64,000 nucleotides of DNA from Amoebidium appalachense (lineage: Eukaryota > Ichthyosporea), in assembly GCA_963693365.1 (NCBI GenBank), contig CAVNZM010000003.1, forward strand, positions 5,208,001 through 5,272,000, read 5' to 3'. Below are positions 35,301 to 55,379 of the stretch, piece by piece. Each line of letters begins with the position of its first letter. Within the stretch, counting starts at the first letter, position 1. The notes under the pieces were generated by a model. It made no database searches and was not told the DNA's origin. It saw only the letters and a program-made list of their open reading frames with translations. Made by a program: the position numbers and the translations under genes.

Positions 35301-37307
35301 GGCAGCTATGCATTCACCAATGTCCCTGCCGGCAAGTACACCGTCAAGATCGACCCTGCCAGTGTCGACGGGCTGACCCCCGTTGGCCACAGTGGCTCTG
35401 CAGTGGTTACTATTTCTGGCCCCGCCACCGCCACCGTCAACTTCCCCTACACCTCCGACCCTGAGTACCCCATGCCGCCCCCCAGCCCGTCTCCTGCACC
35501 TGCTCCGGCCCCGGCACCCGCACCTGCCCCTGCTCCCACACCCAGCCCGTCTCCTGCACCTGCTCCGGCCCCTGCCCCTGCACCCGCCCCTGCTCCCACT
35601 CCCAGCCCGTCTCCTGCACCTGCTCCGGCACCCGCACCGGGTCCCTCTCCCGCCCCCGGTGGCACCATCAGCGGTGTTGTGTATGAGGACATCGACATCA
35701 ACGGCAAGCCCAGCACCGACGAGGGTATTCCCGAGGTTTCCGTGTCTTTGGTTGATTCCACGGGCAAGGTTATTGCCACTGTTACCACCAAGGATGACGG
35801 CAGCTATGCATTCACCAATGTCCCTGCCGGCAAGTACACCGTCAAGATCGACCCTGCCAGTGTCGACGGGCTGACCCCCGTTGGCCACAGTGGCTCTGCA
35901 GTGGTTACTATTTCTGGCCCCGCCACCGCCACCGTCAACTTCCCCTACACCTCCGACCCTGAGTACCCCATGCCGCCCCCCAGCCCGTCTCCTGCACCTG
36001 CTCCGGCCCCGGCACCCGCACCTGCCCCTGCTCCGGCCCCTGCCCCTGCTCCCGCCCCTGCTCCCACTCCCAGCCCGTCTCCTGCACCTGCTCCGGCACC
36101 CGCACCGGGTCCCTCTCCCGCCCCCGGTGGCACCATCAGCGGTGTTGTGTATGAGGACATCGACATCAACGGCAAGCCCAGCACCGACGAGGGTATTCCC
36201 GAGGTTTCCGTCTCCCTAGTTGATGCAAATGGAAAGGTTATTGCCACGGTCACCACCAAGGATGACGGCAGCTATGCATTCACCAATGTCCCTGCCGGCA
36301 AGTACACCGTCAAGATCGACCCTGCCAGTGTCGATGGGCTGACCCCCGTTGGCCACAGTGGCTCTGCTGTGGTTACTATTTCTGGCCCCGCCACCATCAA
36401 CTTCCCCTACACCTCCGACCCTGAGTACCCCATGCCGCCCCCCGGCCCGTCTCCTGCCCCCGCACCGGCCCCTGGCCCGTCTCCATCTCCTGCCCCGGCC
36501 CCGGCCCCAGCCCCGGCTCCGGCTCCCGCACCAGGCCCGGCCCCGGCCCCCGGCGGTGCTCGCACCATCAGCGGTTTCGTGTACGAGGATGTTGACGGCA
36601 ACAAGGCCCCCGGCACAGATGAGGGTATTCCTGAGGTTACCGTGAGCCTTCTGGATGCTTCCGGAAAGGTCGTGGCCACTGTAACGACGGCTGACGACGG
36701 CTCCTATTCGTTCAAGAACGTCCCCACCGGCAAGTACACGGTGCAGCTTAATGCCGCCGAGTTCGAAGGCTACATACCAGTGGGCCACCAGGGCTCCGCC
36801 GTTGTCACCCTCCCGACCAATGGAAACGCAGTAAATGTCAACTTTGCATTCGTTACCAGCGATGGGCCTTACCCCGGCCCGGCCCCCGCTCCTGGCCCGT
36901 CTCCCGCGCCCAGCCCGGCCCCTGCCCCTGCCCCTGCCCCCGGTCCTTCCCCGGCACCCGCACCGGGCCCTGCCGGCACCTACACCATCTCCGGTACCAT
37001 TTTTGATGACTCCAACTCCGGAAATTTGATGCCTGATGCTGGTGAGGGGATGAAGGGTGTTACCGTGAGCCTCTTGCAAGGCAGAAAGGTTGTTGCCACT
37101 GTCAAGACAACCAACGCTACGGGCATGTACACTTTCAGTGGTTTGATTCCTGGTGCCTATGGGGTTAAAGTGACCATATCAACCGGCTACACCGCTGCTT
37201 TCGATTACGACGGCAAGAACCTCCCTGATGGCACATCCCTCGTTACTATCACAACTGGGAGCATGTCCAATATCGATTTTGGCCTAGTGCGCGGCTATGG
37301 CATGTAA
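32391..37307 (+). CDS. Secreted/surface protein: signal peptide, Cys-rich repeats, seven SdrD_B/CnaB-like domains with Pro-Ala linkers
   Basis: Exons 32391-32482, 32888-33425 and 33639-37307 give 1,432 residues. The first exon encodes a signal peptide (QLVLAMFLLVNFA). A second hydrophobic stretch (LYPITVLFLFF) and a Pro-rich segment follow. Residues about 55-365 hold many short repeats of the form GxCxCPxxxxxxxGxCxCP, alternating CVC and CGC, probably disulfide-rich. From about 420 to the end are seven beta-sandwich domains, typically ISGVVYEDIDINGKPSTDEG, then TTKDDGSYAFTNVPAGKYTV, matching the SdrD_B/CnaB family with its acidic Ca-binding-like loop. Pro-Ala-Ser linkers separate them. No C-terminal anchor is seen. 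A cell-wall, matrix or adhesive role is inferred from architecture only. The exon 2 acceptor (AACAAATAG) is weak but is the one that keeps phase. Confidence 0.85.
32440..32574 (+). repeat. 67-bp tandem duplication of exon 1 tail plus splice donor
   Basis: Bases 32440-32506 (end of exon 1, its GTAAGT donor and the start of the intron) are repeated at 32507-32574 with about two substitutions. A second intact donor therefore sits at 32550. Using it would add 67 nt and shift the frame. Confidence 0.9.
32668..32732. repeat. Tandem pair of 32-bp units
   Basis: GTTGGCGTCAACGCATCAAC and the following GGTTCACGGCA are repeated directly with one or two changes, in intron 1 of the surface-protein gene. 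Confidence 0.8.
34926..35921 (+). repeat. 498-bp tandem duplication covering one domain plus linker
   Basis: Bases 34926-35423 and 35424-35921 look identical by eye, including third codon positions. They encode domains 3 and 4 (the DSTGKVIA variants) with their linkers. Domains 2 and 5 (DANGKVIA) differ slightly. This indicates recent unequal exchange or conversion. Confidence 0.85.
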
Positions 37308-37326
37308 AGAGTCTGTCATTGGTTCG

Positions 37327-37384
37327 GTTAAAACACAGATCGTTGTATAATGCTGGTTCGGTTAAAACACAAATCGTTGTAATG
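37327..37384. repeat. Direct repeat in the presumed 3' UTR of the surface-protein gene
   Basis: GGTTCGGTTAAAACACAGAT then CGTTGTA is followed by a second copy with one change. It starts about 12 bases after the stop codon. Confidence 0.75.
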
Positions 37385-37499
37385 TGTTTATAATAGTTAA
37401 ATTGGGGCAGCCCCGAAACGCGGGTGACTGCCGGACTGTGTCCGGTACGGTTGACAGGTTGAAGCCGTAGCCCACATTAAAAATTAAATTGCATAATTT

Positions 37500-38263
37500 A
37501 TAAACTTGTTGAAAGAAACCGCTGCCTCCGGCCATTCTCCCCCCCCCCCCCCCCCCCCCCCCCTTTCTTTAATTGTTCTCTTTTTCTCCTCCCCCCTCCT
37601 TTCTCCCCGTGGCTTTTTTTTCTTTTTTTTTTCCCCCCAACTTGCCTGCCTTCGTTTCTCCAATGTCCTCCCCCCCCCCCCCCCCTTTTTTTATTATTAT
37701 TATTTGTTTTCTTTTTCTCCTCCCCCCTCCTTTCTCCCCGTGGCTTTTTTTTTCTTTTTTTTCCCCCCCCAACTTGCCTGCCTTCGTTTCTCCAATGTCC
37801 TTCCCCCCCCCCCCCCCAAAAAAAAAAAAAAGAAAAGAAAAAAGAAAAAAAGCCACACGCAAGTCCTTCAGTGTGGGTGTACTTTGTTGAATGCATTGGA
37901 AGATGGTCCTCCCCCCCCCCCCCCCCCCCCCTCCCAAACCGCCACCGCCACCACACACACGCAGATGAGAACCGGCAAACATCTGCATGTGCGCCATTCG
38001 AGGACACACACACCGAATCATACTCCGAGAGAAAATAAACAGAATTCTATAAGCTATAAGCCAGAATTCATTGTAAACCTTCAACAATGCCATTCGGTGT
38101 GAGGTACTTGAGGAATTTCGCTGGGAAGGGTCAAACTCGTTTAGGAAAGGTCCTGCGCACTTGAAAAGGCACCTTATCGCTAAACCATAGTTGAAAGTGG
38201 TGAGGTTGTGTGTGGAGAAGGGAGGAGGGGAGGGGCGGGGGGGGTAAGGGGGGAGGGGGGAAA

Positions 38264-38298
<35 letters not shown>

Positions 38299-38591
38299 TT
38301 AGGCGTTACATCGGCCGCCATAGTGTGTGCATGTTTTCCAGCTAGGCTTAATTATAAATTGCTTGAGGACCTCTGGGCTAGCCACATCGTTGAATGTGGA
38401 CTCGTCTGAGGTGTGCTTTCGTCCCCTTCTCAGTCATATTTGGAATTGCATTGTCTTCATCTCTCCACACTCCCCTTGCCCGACAGTGGGATAATGATTA
38501 TTTGTTTTACAAAGCCTTTTTTCCCTGTGTGTGTGTGTGTGTGTGTGTACATGTGTGTGTGTGTGTGTGTGTGTGCATGTGTGTGTGTGTG

Positions 38592-38635
<44 letters not shown>

Positions 38636-39723
38636 GTGTCTGTGTCTATGCCATACGCATGTGTCTGTGTGTGTGTCTGTTTCTGTTTGTGGGTGTGTGT
38701 GCCCACACACATTTGTACGTGTGTGTGTTTGTGCGTGTTTGTTTGTGTGTGTGTGTGCGCACGCGTGTGTCCTTGTGAGTGAGTGAGTGAGTGTGTGTGT
38801 GTGTGTGTGTGTGTGAGTGTGTTTAAATTTGTGTGTGCGCGCGCGCGTGTTTGCCTCCGCAGCACCTACATGGTTGGCGTGGTAAGCGTGTAGTGACAAT
38901 GACGCAGTGTTCTGTCTGTTGTTGTTTTAAGCATTCTATGGCATGACGTGTATGGGGTGATTTGATTGTTGTTGTGATGAAGGAGATCCAGGTCTAACCA
39001 TGCCTAACTTCACTTTCCGAGAGTGAGGGGGTGGGGGGAGGGGAAGGGGGGAGGGGGGAGGGGGGGAGGGGGGGGAGGGGGGGGGGGGGGGAATCTAGGA
39101 AGATCTAGAGGTACTAAGCGGTCCGGAAGGGTCCCAGGGAGGGCGGGGGAAGGTGGGGGGGAAAGGTGATTCAAAGGATGGGGGGGAGGGGATGGGGAGG
39201 GGGCATACATTTATCACACGTCTACAACAAAACAGGTCTAGAAACATTTAGAACAAAACACCAAAATTATGAGGTTGTGGTCTACGTAGAGAAGGAGTAG
39301 AGAAGAGAAGAGAGTAGAGAACATCTACACCCTGTCCCCGTCCCCTACTACGTAGAGTAACAGTAGAGTCACGAGACGAGGAGAGAAGATCTACACCCTG
39401 GATCCCGGACCTGTGCCTTTGCAGGCCTTCTTTTTCTTTTGTCCTTATTTTTTTTTTTTTTCCCCCCCTTTTTTTTGGGGGGGGGGGGGGGGGAGGGGAG
39501 GGGCGAGGGAAAGGGGGGGGGGGGGGGGGGGGGGGAGGGGGGAGAAGAGGGGGGGGGGGGGGGGGGGGGGGGGGGGCTCGAGAGGGGGAGCAGTGGGTTG
39601 GTGGTAATGGCGGTGTTGGTGGGGTGTATTGAGTGGTGGGGATTCTGGAAAAAAGGGGTTGGGGGCAGGAGGGAAGAGGGGTTGAGTGGTGGGCGAAGAG
39701 CGGGATTGAAGGGGTGGAGAGGT

Positions 39724-39754
<31 letters not shown>

Positions 39755-39895
39755 AGGGGGAGGGGGGGGGGAGGGGGGGGGGGGTCTTCTGGCTCAGAGT
39801 GATCCACAGGTTTGCTTTAAGCTTGCTGATCAATATTTAGCTCCCCGACAAGCCGCCGAGACGGGGGAAGGGGGAGTGTGTTAGGGAAACTGTAC

Positions 39896-39982
<87 letters not shown>

Positions 39983-40166
39983 AGGTAAAGGGGGGAGCAG
40001 CTGCATTTTCAGCAAAAGCGCCGGGTCTTCCAGTTCTATGTTTGATTGTTTGCCAATATTTGCTCCCCCCCCCACAGACACACCCCCTCCTTTTTTTTTT
40101 TTGAGCGGGGAGGTTTTTTTCTTTCCGTTCTTTTTTTCTTTTTTCTTTCTTTTTTTTTTTTTTTTT

Positions 40167-40199
<33 letters not shown>

Positions 40200-40524
40200 G
40201 GGGGGAACACCCATCTTGTAATAAATTTAGCCAGATCCTGAATCATATTATATTGGTCATGCTGTTTCATCTTTCCAGAAGTTTTTACCTTAAATTTCCG
40301 TCAAACACTCGTATACATAAGGTTACCAGTCATGAACGTGTGGCCAACACTATCACCACTACCAAAAATTCTTTGCGGCACTCTGCAATCATTCCAACAC
40401 AACCACGATCCATGTCGCACTCCAAGCCGCTGGTTCCTTAAACTCAAAATAGCCCCCCTCCTCCATCCCTCCTCTCCCCCCCCCCCCCCCCCCCCCCCCC
40501 TCCCTCTCCCTTCGCCTCTTAGGC

Positions 40525-40563
<39 letters not shown>

Positions 40564-42175
40564 CACCACCACCACCCCGCTCCTCCCACCCTCCCCCCCT
40601 CCCCCCGCGAAAATATCCACAATCAGTTGGGTGGGCTAGCGTGTAGGGGCAGGGAGAAACACGAATTTAAAGTTTACCGAAATGACCCGTTTAATAGGAC
40701 TCTGCCGGTATGTCGGAGCGACTTGTGTTGTTCTCGGGATGAACATGGCGAAAAATTCCCTACGGAAATGAATGGGTGTGTCTGAACATGTGTCGCTGCC
40801 TGTGTGTGTGATCATGAGCGCACGGCTGTATGTTTGTGTGTGCGCGTGTGTGGGCCTGTACGCGCGCGCGCGTGTGTGTGTGTGTGCGCGCGCGTGTGTG
40901 TGCGCGTGTCTGTGCGTGTGTGCGCGCGTGTTACTGTGTGTGCGCGCGCGCCTGCTTGTGTTCAACTTTTACACCGTGCGCGTGTTTGCGGTGCCGTGTG
41001 TATGTGCTTACGTGCGTGCTTGCGTGCTACGGTGTGTGCGCGTGTATGCCCGCGTGCCGCATACGAAGGTGTTTAAAAGCGCGGTTATGTGCCTGCGTGT
41101 ATGTGCACGTGCATGCGTGTTTGTACGTGAAAGTGTGCATGTCTGTCTGTTGTGCATTTGTGCACGTGTTTGCCGTTCCAGTGTAGGTGTGTGTGCGTGC
41201 GTGCGTGCGTGTGTGCTAGCGTGTGTGCGTATGCCCATGTGTGTGTGTGTGTGTGTACGTGTTGTGTGTGCGTGCCACAGTGTATCGTGTACATACAGGT
41301 GTCGTCCATGTTCTTGATGACTAGTATTACATACGCACACGTGATTCGTGTGTTTCATACGTGTGCATGTGTTAACATGGGTCTGCTATAGGATGTGTGT
41401 GTTCCTGTGTGCGCCTGTGTTCGTTTATTTGCTGTGCACGTGACAGTAATTCATAAGCACGTGTGACACTGTGTGACACCACCATTTATGTAGAAGGGTG
41501 TGGAAATGTTTTTCCTGGGCTTCCGGTGATTGCGCAAACATTTAGCACCAAAACACGATGCGGTCCGCACCAATCAGCGTTGAAGCACTTGCGGTTTGAA
41601 AACCTAACGGAAAATACATGCAGCTGTATTTTTCGCAAAACCGATTCATAAGATTAAGAACATAGCTGCCTTTAAATAAATTTTGAGCATAACAAATGCA
41701 TTGAAATATTCAAAATACAATAAAGGGTTTTAATTGTTCTAAATGCTTTACAAGCAAACGCATTAATTTCTGAAAGACTTACGTGGCGGCCTCGGCCTGT
41801 ACTACGAGTAATCGTACCACGAAAATTTTAAAATTCAGTCTATGAAAATCTATCCATCTCGGCTGCTTTTTTGACAGTTCCATACATAAGGAGCTGAGGA
41901 GGAAGGAAAGAGAGAGAGAGAGAGGCAGAAAAAAGGGGGAAAACTCGGAATAAGCTGTGTTTATGTGAGGTTGAAAGGGAAGGTGTATAGTTTCTAGGCG
42001 TTGTGTTTGTCTTTTGCTTGAAAACGCGGGCTCTCAGTTGCCCGATGTAGTGGTTTGGGCCTTCCTCAGGAGTATAACTCTTCCCATTTCATTTCCTGTT
42101 TTCCTTTTGCCTATCCTTGTTCACAATCAACATTTCTAGTAGGCGTTGTTTTCTTCAAGGGAATAGTTTGCAAAC
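37500..42175. other. Intergenic region with simple repeats, no gene supported
   Basis: A roughly 130-bp C/T-rich unit with CTTGCCTGCCTTCGTTTCTC is duplicated at 37590-37670 and 37720-37800. G runs lie at 38260-38296, 39476-39576 and 39727-39783, with (TG)n at 38527-38635 and a pure TG array at 39898-39980. CG-containing TG repeats fill 40800-41300. The last 300 bases are the leader of the channel gene. Confidence 0.6.
39898..39980. repeat. (TG)n microsatellite, about 41 units
   Basis: An uninterrupted TG array of about 82 bases. Confidence 0.97.
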
Positions 42176-49924
<7,749 letters not shown>

Positions 49925-52455
49925 CTAGTCCTGCGCCTTTGGAACCCATTTTTGGATAACCCGCGTAAGATCGCCAATTTTCACCGGTTTCGTTAGGACG
50001 TCGTCAAACCCGGACGCAAAACACTTGTCGATATCCGTTTGTGACGTGCTCCCGGTGATCGCCACAATCGGTTTCGGGAAATTTCCCTCCTTCAGTAGTT
50101 TCACGGCGGTATATCCATCCATCACGGGCATAAGACAGTCCATCAACACAATGTCGTACTCGTCCTGTCCCGTCGTCAGTATATCCACGGCTTCTTTTCC
50201 GTTTTCCGCCGACCCGGTGATACACTGCAATTTCAGCAAAACGCGCATCATGGTGGATAGAACCACCTTATTGTCGTCCACGCACAAAATCTTTAACCCC
50301 TTAAGCGTGATAGCCGTCGATTCCACCGCCGGCCGTTTGACCGTCCTCTCCCGCTCCTCCCTGTCCCCCTTGAGCACCCGGCGACGCTTTCGCCTGACCT
50401 CCTGCCAACGGTGGTGTTCCTTCCCCTTGTCTCCCTCTACCGCCGCCCCTGCCGTAATTTCAGACTCCAGAGGGGAGGAGCTCGACGACCCGCTCCCATT
50501 CTCGGCCGCAGGGGAGGGGGAGTTCAATAGGCTCGACGTGGAAAGATTCGCTTGGAGGGGGGTCTGATTCATCCTGCGGGGCGCGCCAAAACGGAACCGA
50601 AAACGCAAACGTCGACCCCGCACCCACCTTTGAGCTCTCAACCCACAGGTTTCCTCCTAGAGCGCGGCAAATTTCGCGTGAGAGAAGGGAGCCCGAGGCC
50701 CGACTTTTCCGTCGCCGCGGATTCCGGTTGGTTGATGGAAGTGTAGAACTGGAACAATCTGGCCTGATCTTCCGGGGAAATCCCTTTTCCCGTATCTTCG
50801 ACCTGTAAAACCAACAGACCGTCGTATTGGGCCCCCGCCGGCGTCGGCTTCGTGTCTGCAATGATGCGAACATGTCCCTCCGCCGTGTGCCTGAACGCGT
50901 TCGAAAGCAGGTTCCCAAGCACCTGCATGAGTCGTCGCTCGTCAATCATAATGTTTTCCGGTATGGGCGTGGCAAAAGTTGGCGGGGGGGATTCCGTTTT
51001 TTGCGTCTGGTGGGAGCTATACATGCGCTGGCACAAAACGAGTGACTCGTAAAGGTTGACCGTGGTTATCTCCGCCTGAAACTTGTGCGAACTGATGCGC
51101 ACAAAATCAATGGTATCGTTAATGACGCCGTGTACAATGTTCGCCGCTCGGTTCATGTCGTGCACTATCTCGTTGTTGGTCCCGTCCGATATAATCTGCA
51201 GCCCGCTCATGATCACCTGCAGGGGGTTGCGTATTTCGTGCGACAAAAACGCCAACATTTCATCCTTCTTCCTACTCACCACCTCCCGCTCAATGTCTCG
51301 AAACAGCGCCGTATAAAACACCTCATCCCCCTGCTGAAAGCACGTGATGGTCATATCCACGTGGAAAACATCGGCCGCATCCTTACCCGCTTTACGCAAA
51401 CACGTCTCCAACGACACCCCGTTCACCATCTTCTGCGACATGTCCAACACAAGGCTGAAATCGACCCCCTCCTCCAAGGGAGCCATGAGGTCCGTAACGC
51501 GGGGGTATGCCTGCAACAGCGCGTGGTCGTTTTCAAATCCGAGCGATGTTACCGCACCCCGATTGCACGTTATCGTGTTCAAATTCCGGTCGAAAATTAC
51601 CAACCCGTCGGAAATGGTATCCTCAAGGTGCACCTGCGAAACTGCCTCAGACATGTAATGGCGGCCCTTTCTATATTTGGCGGTCGCGCTTGGTATGCTC
51701 CCCTTCTCATCCTCACCGGCTACCGGGGGGGTAAGAGTACCCATTTCGTGTTCCCCCTCTGCGTTTTGCTTGCTCTGAACATGGTCGAATAACAGAAGAA
51801 TGGACCCAAGAAGTGTGCCGAACACTTTCAACGGCTGCACCAAATCGTCCCATTTCCCGTTGCGGTTGCTCAAGGCAAACGTGCCTATGCATTCGTCTCC
51901 GCAAAATATGGGCGCCGAGAAGAAGTTATGAAGTGGGGGGTGTCCGGTGGGGAGGCCCTTATAGGCCGGATGTTTCGTTGGTTCTTCGGTGATGATTACC
52001 TCGCTCGTGCGAAGGGGTTCCGCGTATAGACCGCCTCCATCCACCTTAAACTCGAGCTCGCGCACAGACGCGACAAGTTCCTGTAGCTCCTTGGTCCACG
52101 CTATGTTTGTGTAGCTCAGAATCTTAAGGATGCGCTTGCCCTCGGGGTCATGTTGAAGCCGCGCGAAATAGCCGAATTCTGCATCAACCGCCTTAAGCAA
52201 GCGGTCGAGGAGAAGGTTTAAGGTGTTCCACCTGGAACTTCCCGCAGCGATACTTTCATGCCCAAACGCGATGATGTCTGTTAGCTCGTGGTATAGAGTG
52301 CTAGGTGTGTAGGTAAATGGACTGTAGGGAACGGGACGGGATTTTGGGCTGAGAGGGGGGTGTGGGGGTTGGAGAGCGGCTTGTGTGCGTGCGGGGGTGG
52401 GTTTGGGGGGTAGGGAGGTGTGCATGTGGGCAAATGGACAGCCGCTAGAGGCCAT
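49925..52455 (-). CDS. Hybrid sensor histidine kinase: GAF, PAS, HisKA, HATPase, receiver (two apparent frameshifts)
   Basis: One unspliced reading direction of about 840 codons. From ATG at 52455 (context AAAATGGCC): a polar leader; a GAF-like domain at about 70-215 (AEFGYFARLQHD to CIGTFALSNRNGKWDD); a PAS domain at about 270-390 (ISDGLVIFDRNLNTITCNRG); HisKA with the phospho-accepting His406 in FLSHEIRNPLQ; HATPase N box (LGNLLSNAFRH), G1 (VEDTGKGIS) and G2 (KSGLGL). A Ser-rich linker leads to a receiver domain with ILCVDDNKVV, the phospho-acceptor Asp in VLMDCLMPVMDG, the Thr in AITGS, and the Lys in LTKPV. The frame changes at 50687-50689 and at the G6 run 50557-50562 (plus strand). Dropping one base at each gives GLGLLLSREICRALGG and one continuous protein. 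No membrane helix, so probably a soluble kinase in a multistep phosphorelay. The ligand is unknown. Confidence 0.85.
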
Positions 52456-54845
52456 TTTAGAGTGTTTGTTCCCCCTTGGAAGGAGGAAACGTGTGGGTTA
52501 TTGGTGGATGAATCGAGGCATGCTTGTTCGGCAGAAATGGATTGTGCGCTCCGTGGAATGTTGTCTAAACGTCGGTCGGTGAAGCACCAAAACAGCCAGT
52601 TCTGTTTCTTAAATTTCCGTCTTTAGTTTTACTAAACGACAACGTAATACATATATGTCAACAAACTAGAACAGAAGACCAAACCATTCAAGCGTGAGCA
52701 CGAAACTTGTAAAACTACTGATCACCACCTGGAGTGTTACAAACAAAAAGCCATCACACACGTTTCCAAACCTGCGCCTGTGCCTTTACCTCTCATCACC
52801 CTAGAATAGTTCTATGAGGGGGTATTAAGCCAAAATAACTGCAAAATAAAAGTTCAATAAATATTTATGAAAGATTCTTACCAAGTTGACGGCTTCCGAA
52901 TTCCTTCATTCATGCTTACAAAAATATTATAAGATTACTTATAGATATTATTTAAAAACCCTTTTAACTGTAGTGGTAGTGTTTTGAGAAGGCCTTAAAC
53001 GTGTACAGAAACGTTATGATAACCCTGAAATCCAAAACGCAATTTCACAATGCAGATCTATTGGGATCGCGCCGATAAGGAACGATTGCATTCCCCAAAG
53101 CCGTTTTAAATTCCGTTCCTTGTAGCTTATGGCAGTATTACATATAGTGTAACAGCTTCCGCAATTGTGTTTTAAACATACTATTACACATACCTATGTA
53201 CCCTTTTCCCTTTTTGCTGAGCTTCTTTTTATATGTGCAGTGGAAATCCTCACGTCCCGGGTGATTGGCCAGTGTATTCATCCTGTTGCACTCTCCCCCT
53301 TTACCAACATGTAGGGGGATGTTTTTAACAACTGCAAATTTTCATTTTTTTCTTTTGACTGGATTTATTCGACGGAAAGATATGCAAGTATGCACGGCGT
53401 ACTGAGAAGACAACAAAAACTTCACGAGTTATCCAGTAACAAGTGCATACTGAGATACCTGAACACTGTGTGAAAATCATATAAATACTCAATGTGACGA
53501 CCAACAGAATTCAACAAAAAGTCTGAAGTGTTCACATTGCCAGCCAGTGTAGCAGACACCCGTAGGGAAAGAGGTAAAACGCGACATAAAAACTCACACC
53601 TATCAACATGCTTTCGAAAAAAGTTCAGCACAAAAGTAGCATCAGCGGCGATGGAAACAAGAATTACGACGCCACTGCACAACTTCCCAGGCAATATCAA
53701 CATCAGAGCACCATACAGACTTATCTACTAGGGTGGTATCCATACATACAGCAGGAGAAATGTATCCTGCCAAAGCTCCCAAAAAGCGATAATGATCAGT
53801 ACGTTGCAACATGTGGCCTAAGGAACATGTACATAACACATGCCGACTGAGTTTTACCTTTGATTTCTCTATTAGAACGAGAAAGAAACTTACACTGCGT
53901 ATGGTAATAACTCGAAAAGGCAGAAAAAACAGGAAGAGAAAAGAAAGAGGGAGTGAGATAGCGAGAGGAAGAATCAGGTTGAAAAAAGGTAGGCTGAGGA
54001 CATTCAGAAGTGGCGTTGGTGAATCGGGGGGGAAGAGGGATGGAGGGAGGGGGGGAAAAGAAAGCGTAAAGAGGGTGACCATCAGGTATGTAACTAAATG
54101 AAAACAAAAACGAAGAGACAATCTTCATTCACTCGTTCTTTTCTGACTTCTGAGCGCCGCGGTCAAAACGGGCCGGTACATACATGTTACAGCAAGGCTT
54201 CCATTCCACAAAAAAAGCAGCACTGCATACTGTGCATGTTTCAAGTATATTAGTACATGATTTTTTGTGTTAAGAAGGAGACTGCCCCGAAGCCTGACGA
54301 AATCATCAAATAAGAACATGACATGTATAATCGATTGGCGTGCTGCGCACCATCGTTTGGCCGGCAGCAAGGTACAGATGCGCCATAATACAACAAAAAA
54401 GAAAAAGAAAAGGAAAAAAAAAGAAATACAGAATGGAATAATAATAATAAAGCGTTAGGAAAAAATTGCAGTTAATATCATGATTTATATGCTGAACAAA
54501 TGGCTTGAACCGGATGTGCTGGAACGGGTGCAATTAATCGGCCTACAAGAAACATCCTTTAAAATCCAACCCCAGCCCCCCCCAGGGCGAAAAGTCTTTC
54601 AGCTTGTGCCGAATCATTCTCAGAGAACGTGAGAGGCTCAACAGCTCTTTTCTGAAGATTTCTGCAGCTGGCTTCTTACAAAGTCAATTTTAGCAATAAA
54701 TAGTGTGTAATTACCTACTATATACCCCTTGGATGTGAGCTGGAGAAACTCGTTCTTCATGAGACAACTGCGCGCCTTGATCCCTTGGCACAAAATTGCT
54801 TTTCCTTACCGTGACGAATGCACAAACAGCATGCGATGACGTCAG

Positions 54846-54848
<3 letters not shown>

Positions 54849-54909
<61 letters not shown>
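54849..54909. repeat. Homopolymer C run of 61 bases
   Basis: The longest single-base run in the window, followed by CT-interrupted C tracts to 54936. Assembled lengths of such runs are unreliable. Confidence 0.9.
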
Positions 54910-54912
<3 letters not shown>

Positions 54913-55345
54913 CTCCCCCCTCCCCCTCTCTCCCCCAAAAAAACACTGTGGGTCCGTGACGGCACACACACGTACACGCGCACACACACACACGGTTAAC
55001 TTTGGCACGGAGACTCACATACGCGCACACACACATACCGTCGTCAACTGTGGCACGCAGTGTCACGGCTACCGTTTCAACTGAAGTCCATTTATAACGA
55101 ACGAAGCTGCCCATGCACTCGAGTTGCTCAGTGGAGCTTCGTGAATATACCCAAAAGCACAACTCAATTCTTCTCGCTCAATTTTGCAGCGCTGCAGGCA
55201 AAGGGCAATCCAATATGTTAAGTCCTTCCCGAGTAAGTATATGAATCCTAGTATATACAAGTGGCCCATTCTGAATGAGAAACCTTGCTCTTAGACTCTT
55301 TGTTGTGGTGCAGTCCCCCCCCCTCCCCCCCTCCCTCCCCGCCCC

Positions 55346-55379
<34 letters not shown>

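Noticed and set aside
34752-37079. Long minus-strand ORFs opposite the surface-protein gene (378 and 287 codons)
   Set aside because: Antisense shadows of the GC-rich repeat coding region; Arg/Gly-rich composition mirrors the Pro/Ala linkers and domains.
38527-38899. Possible CRISPR-like or satellite array
   Set aside because: Only dinucleotide arrays with interruptions; no repeat-spacer structure here or anywhere in the window.
53528-54121. Short ORFs on both strands in the AT-richer spacer
   Set aside because: Lengths expected by chance; no recognisable motif or codon pattern.
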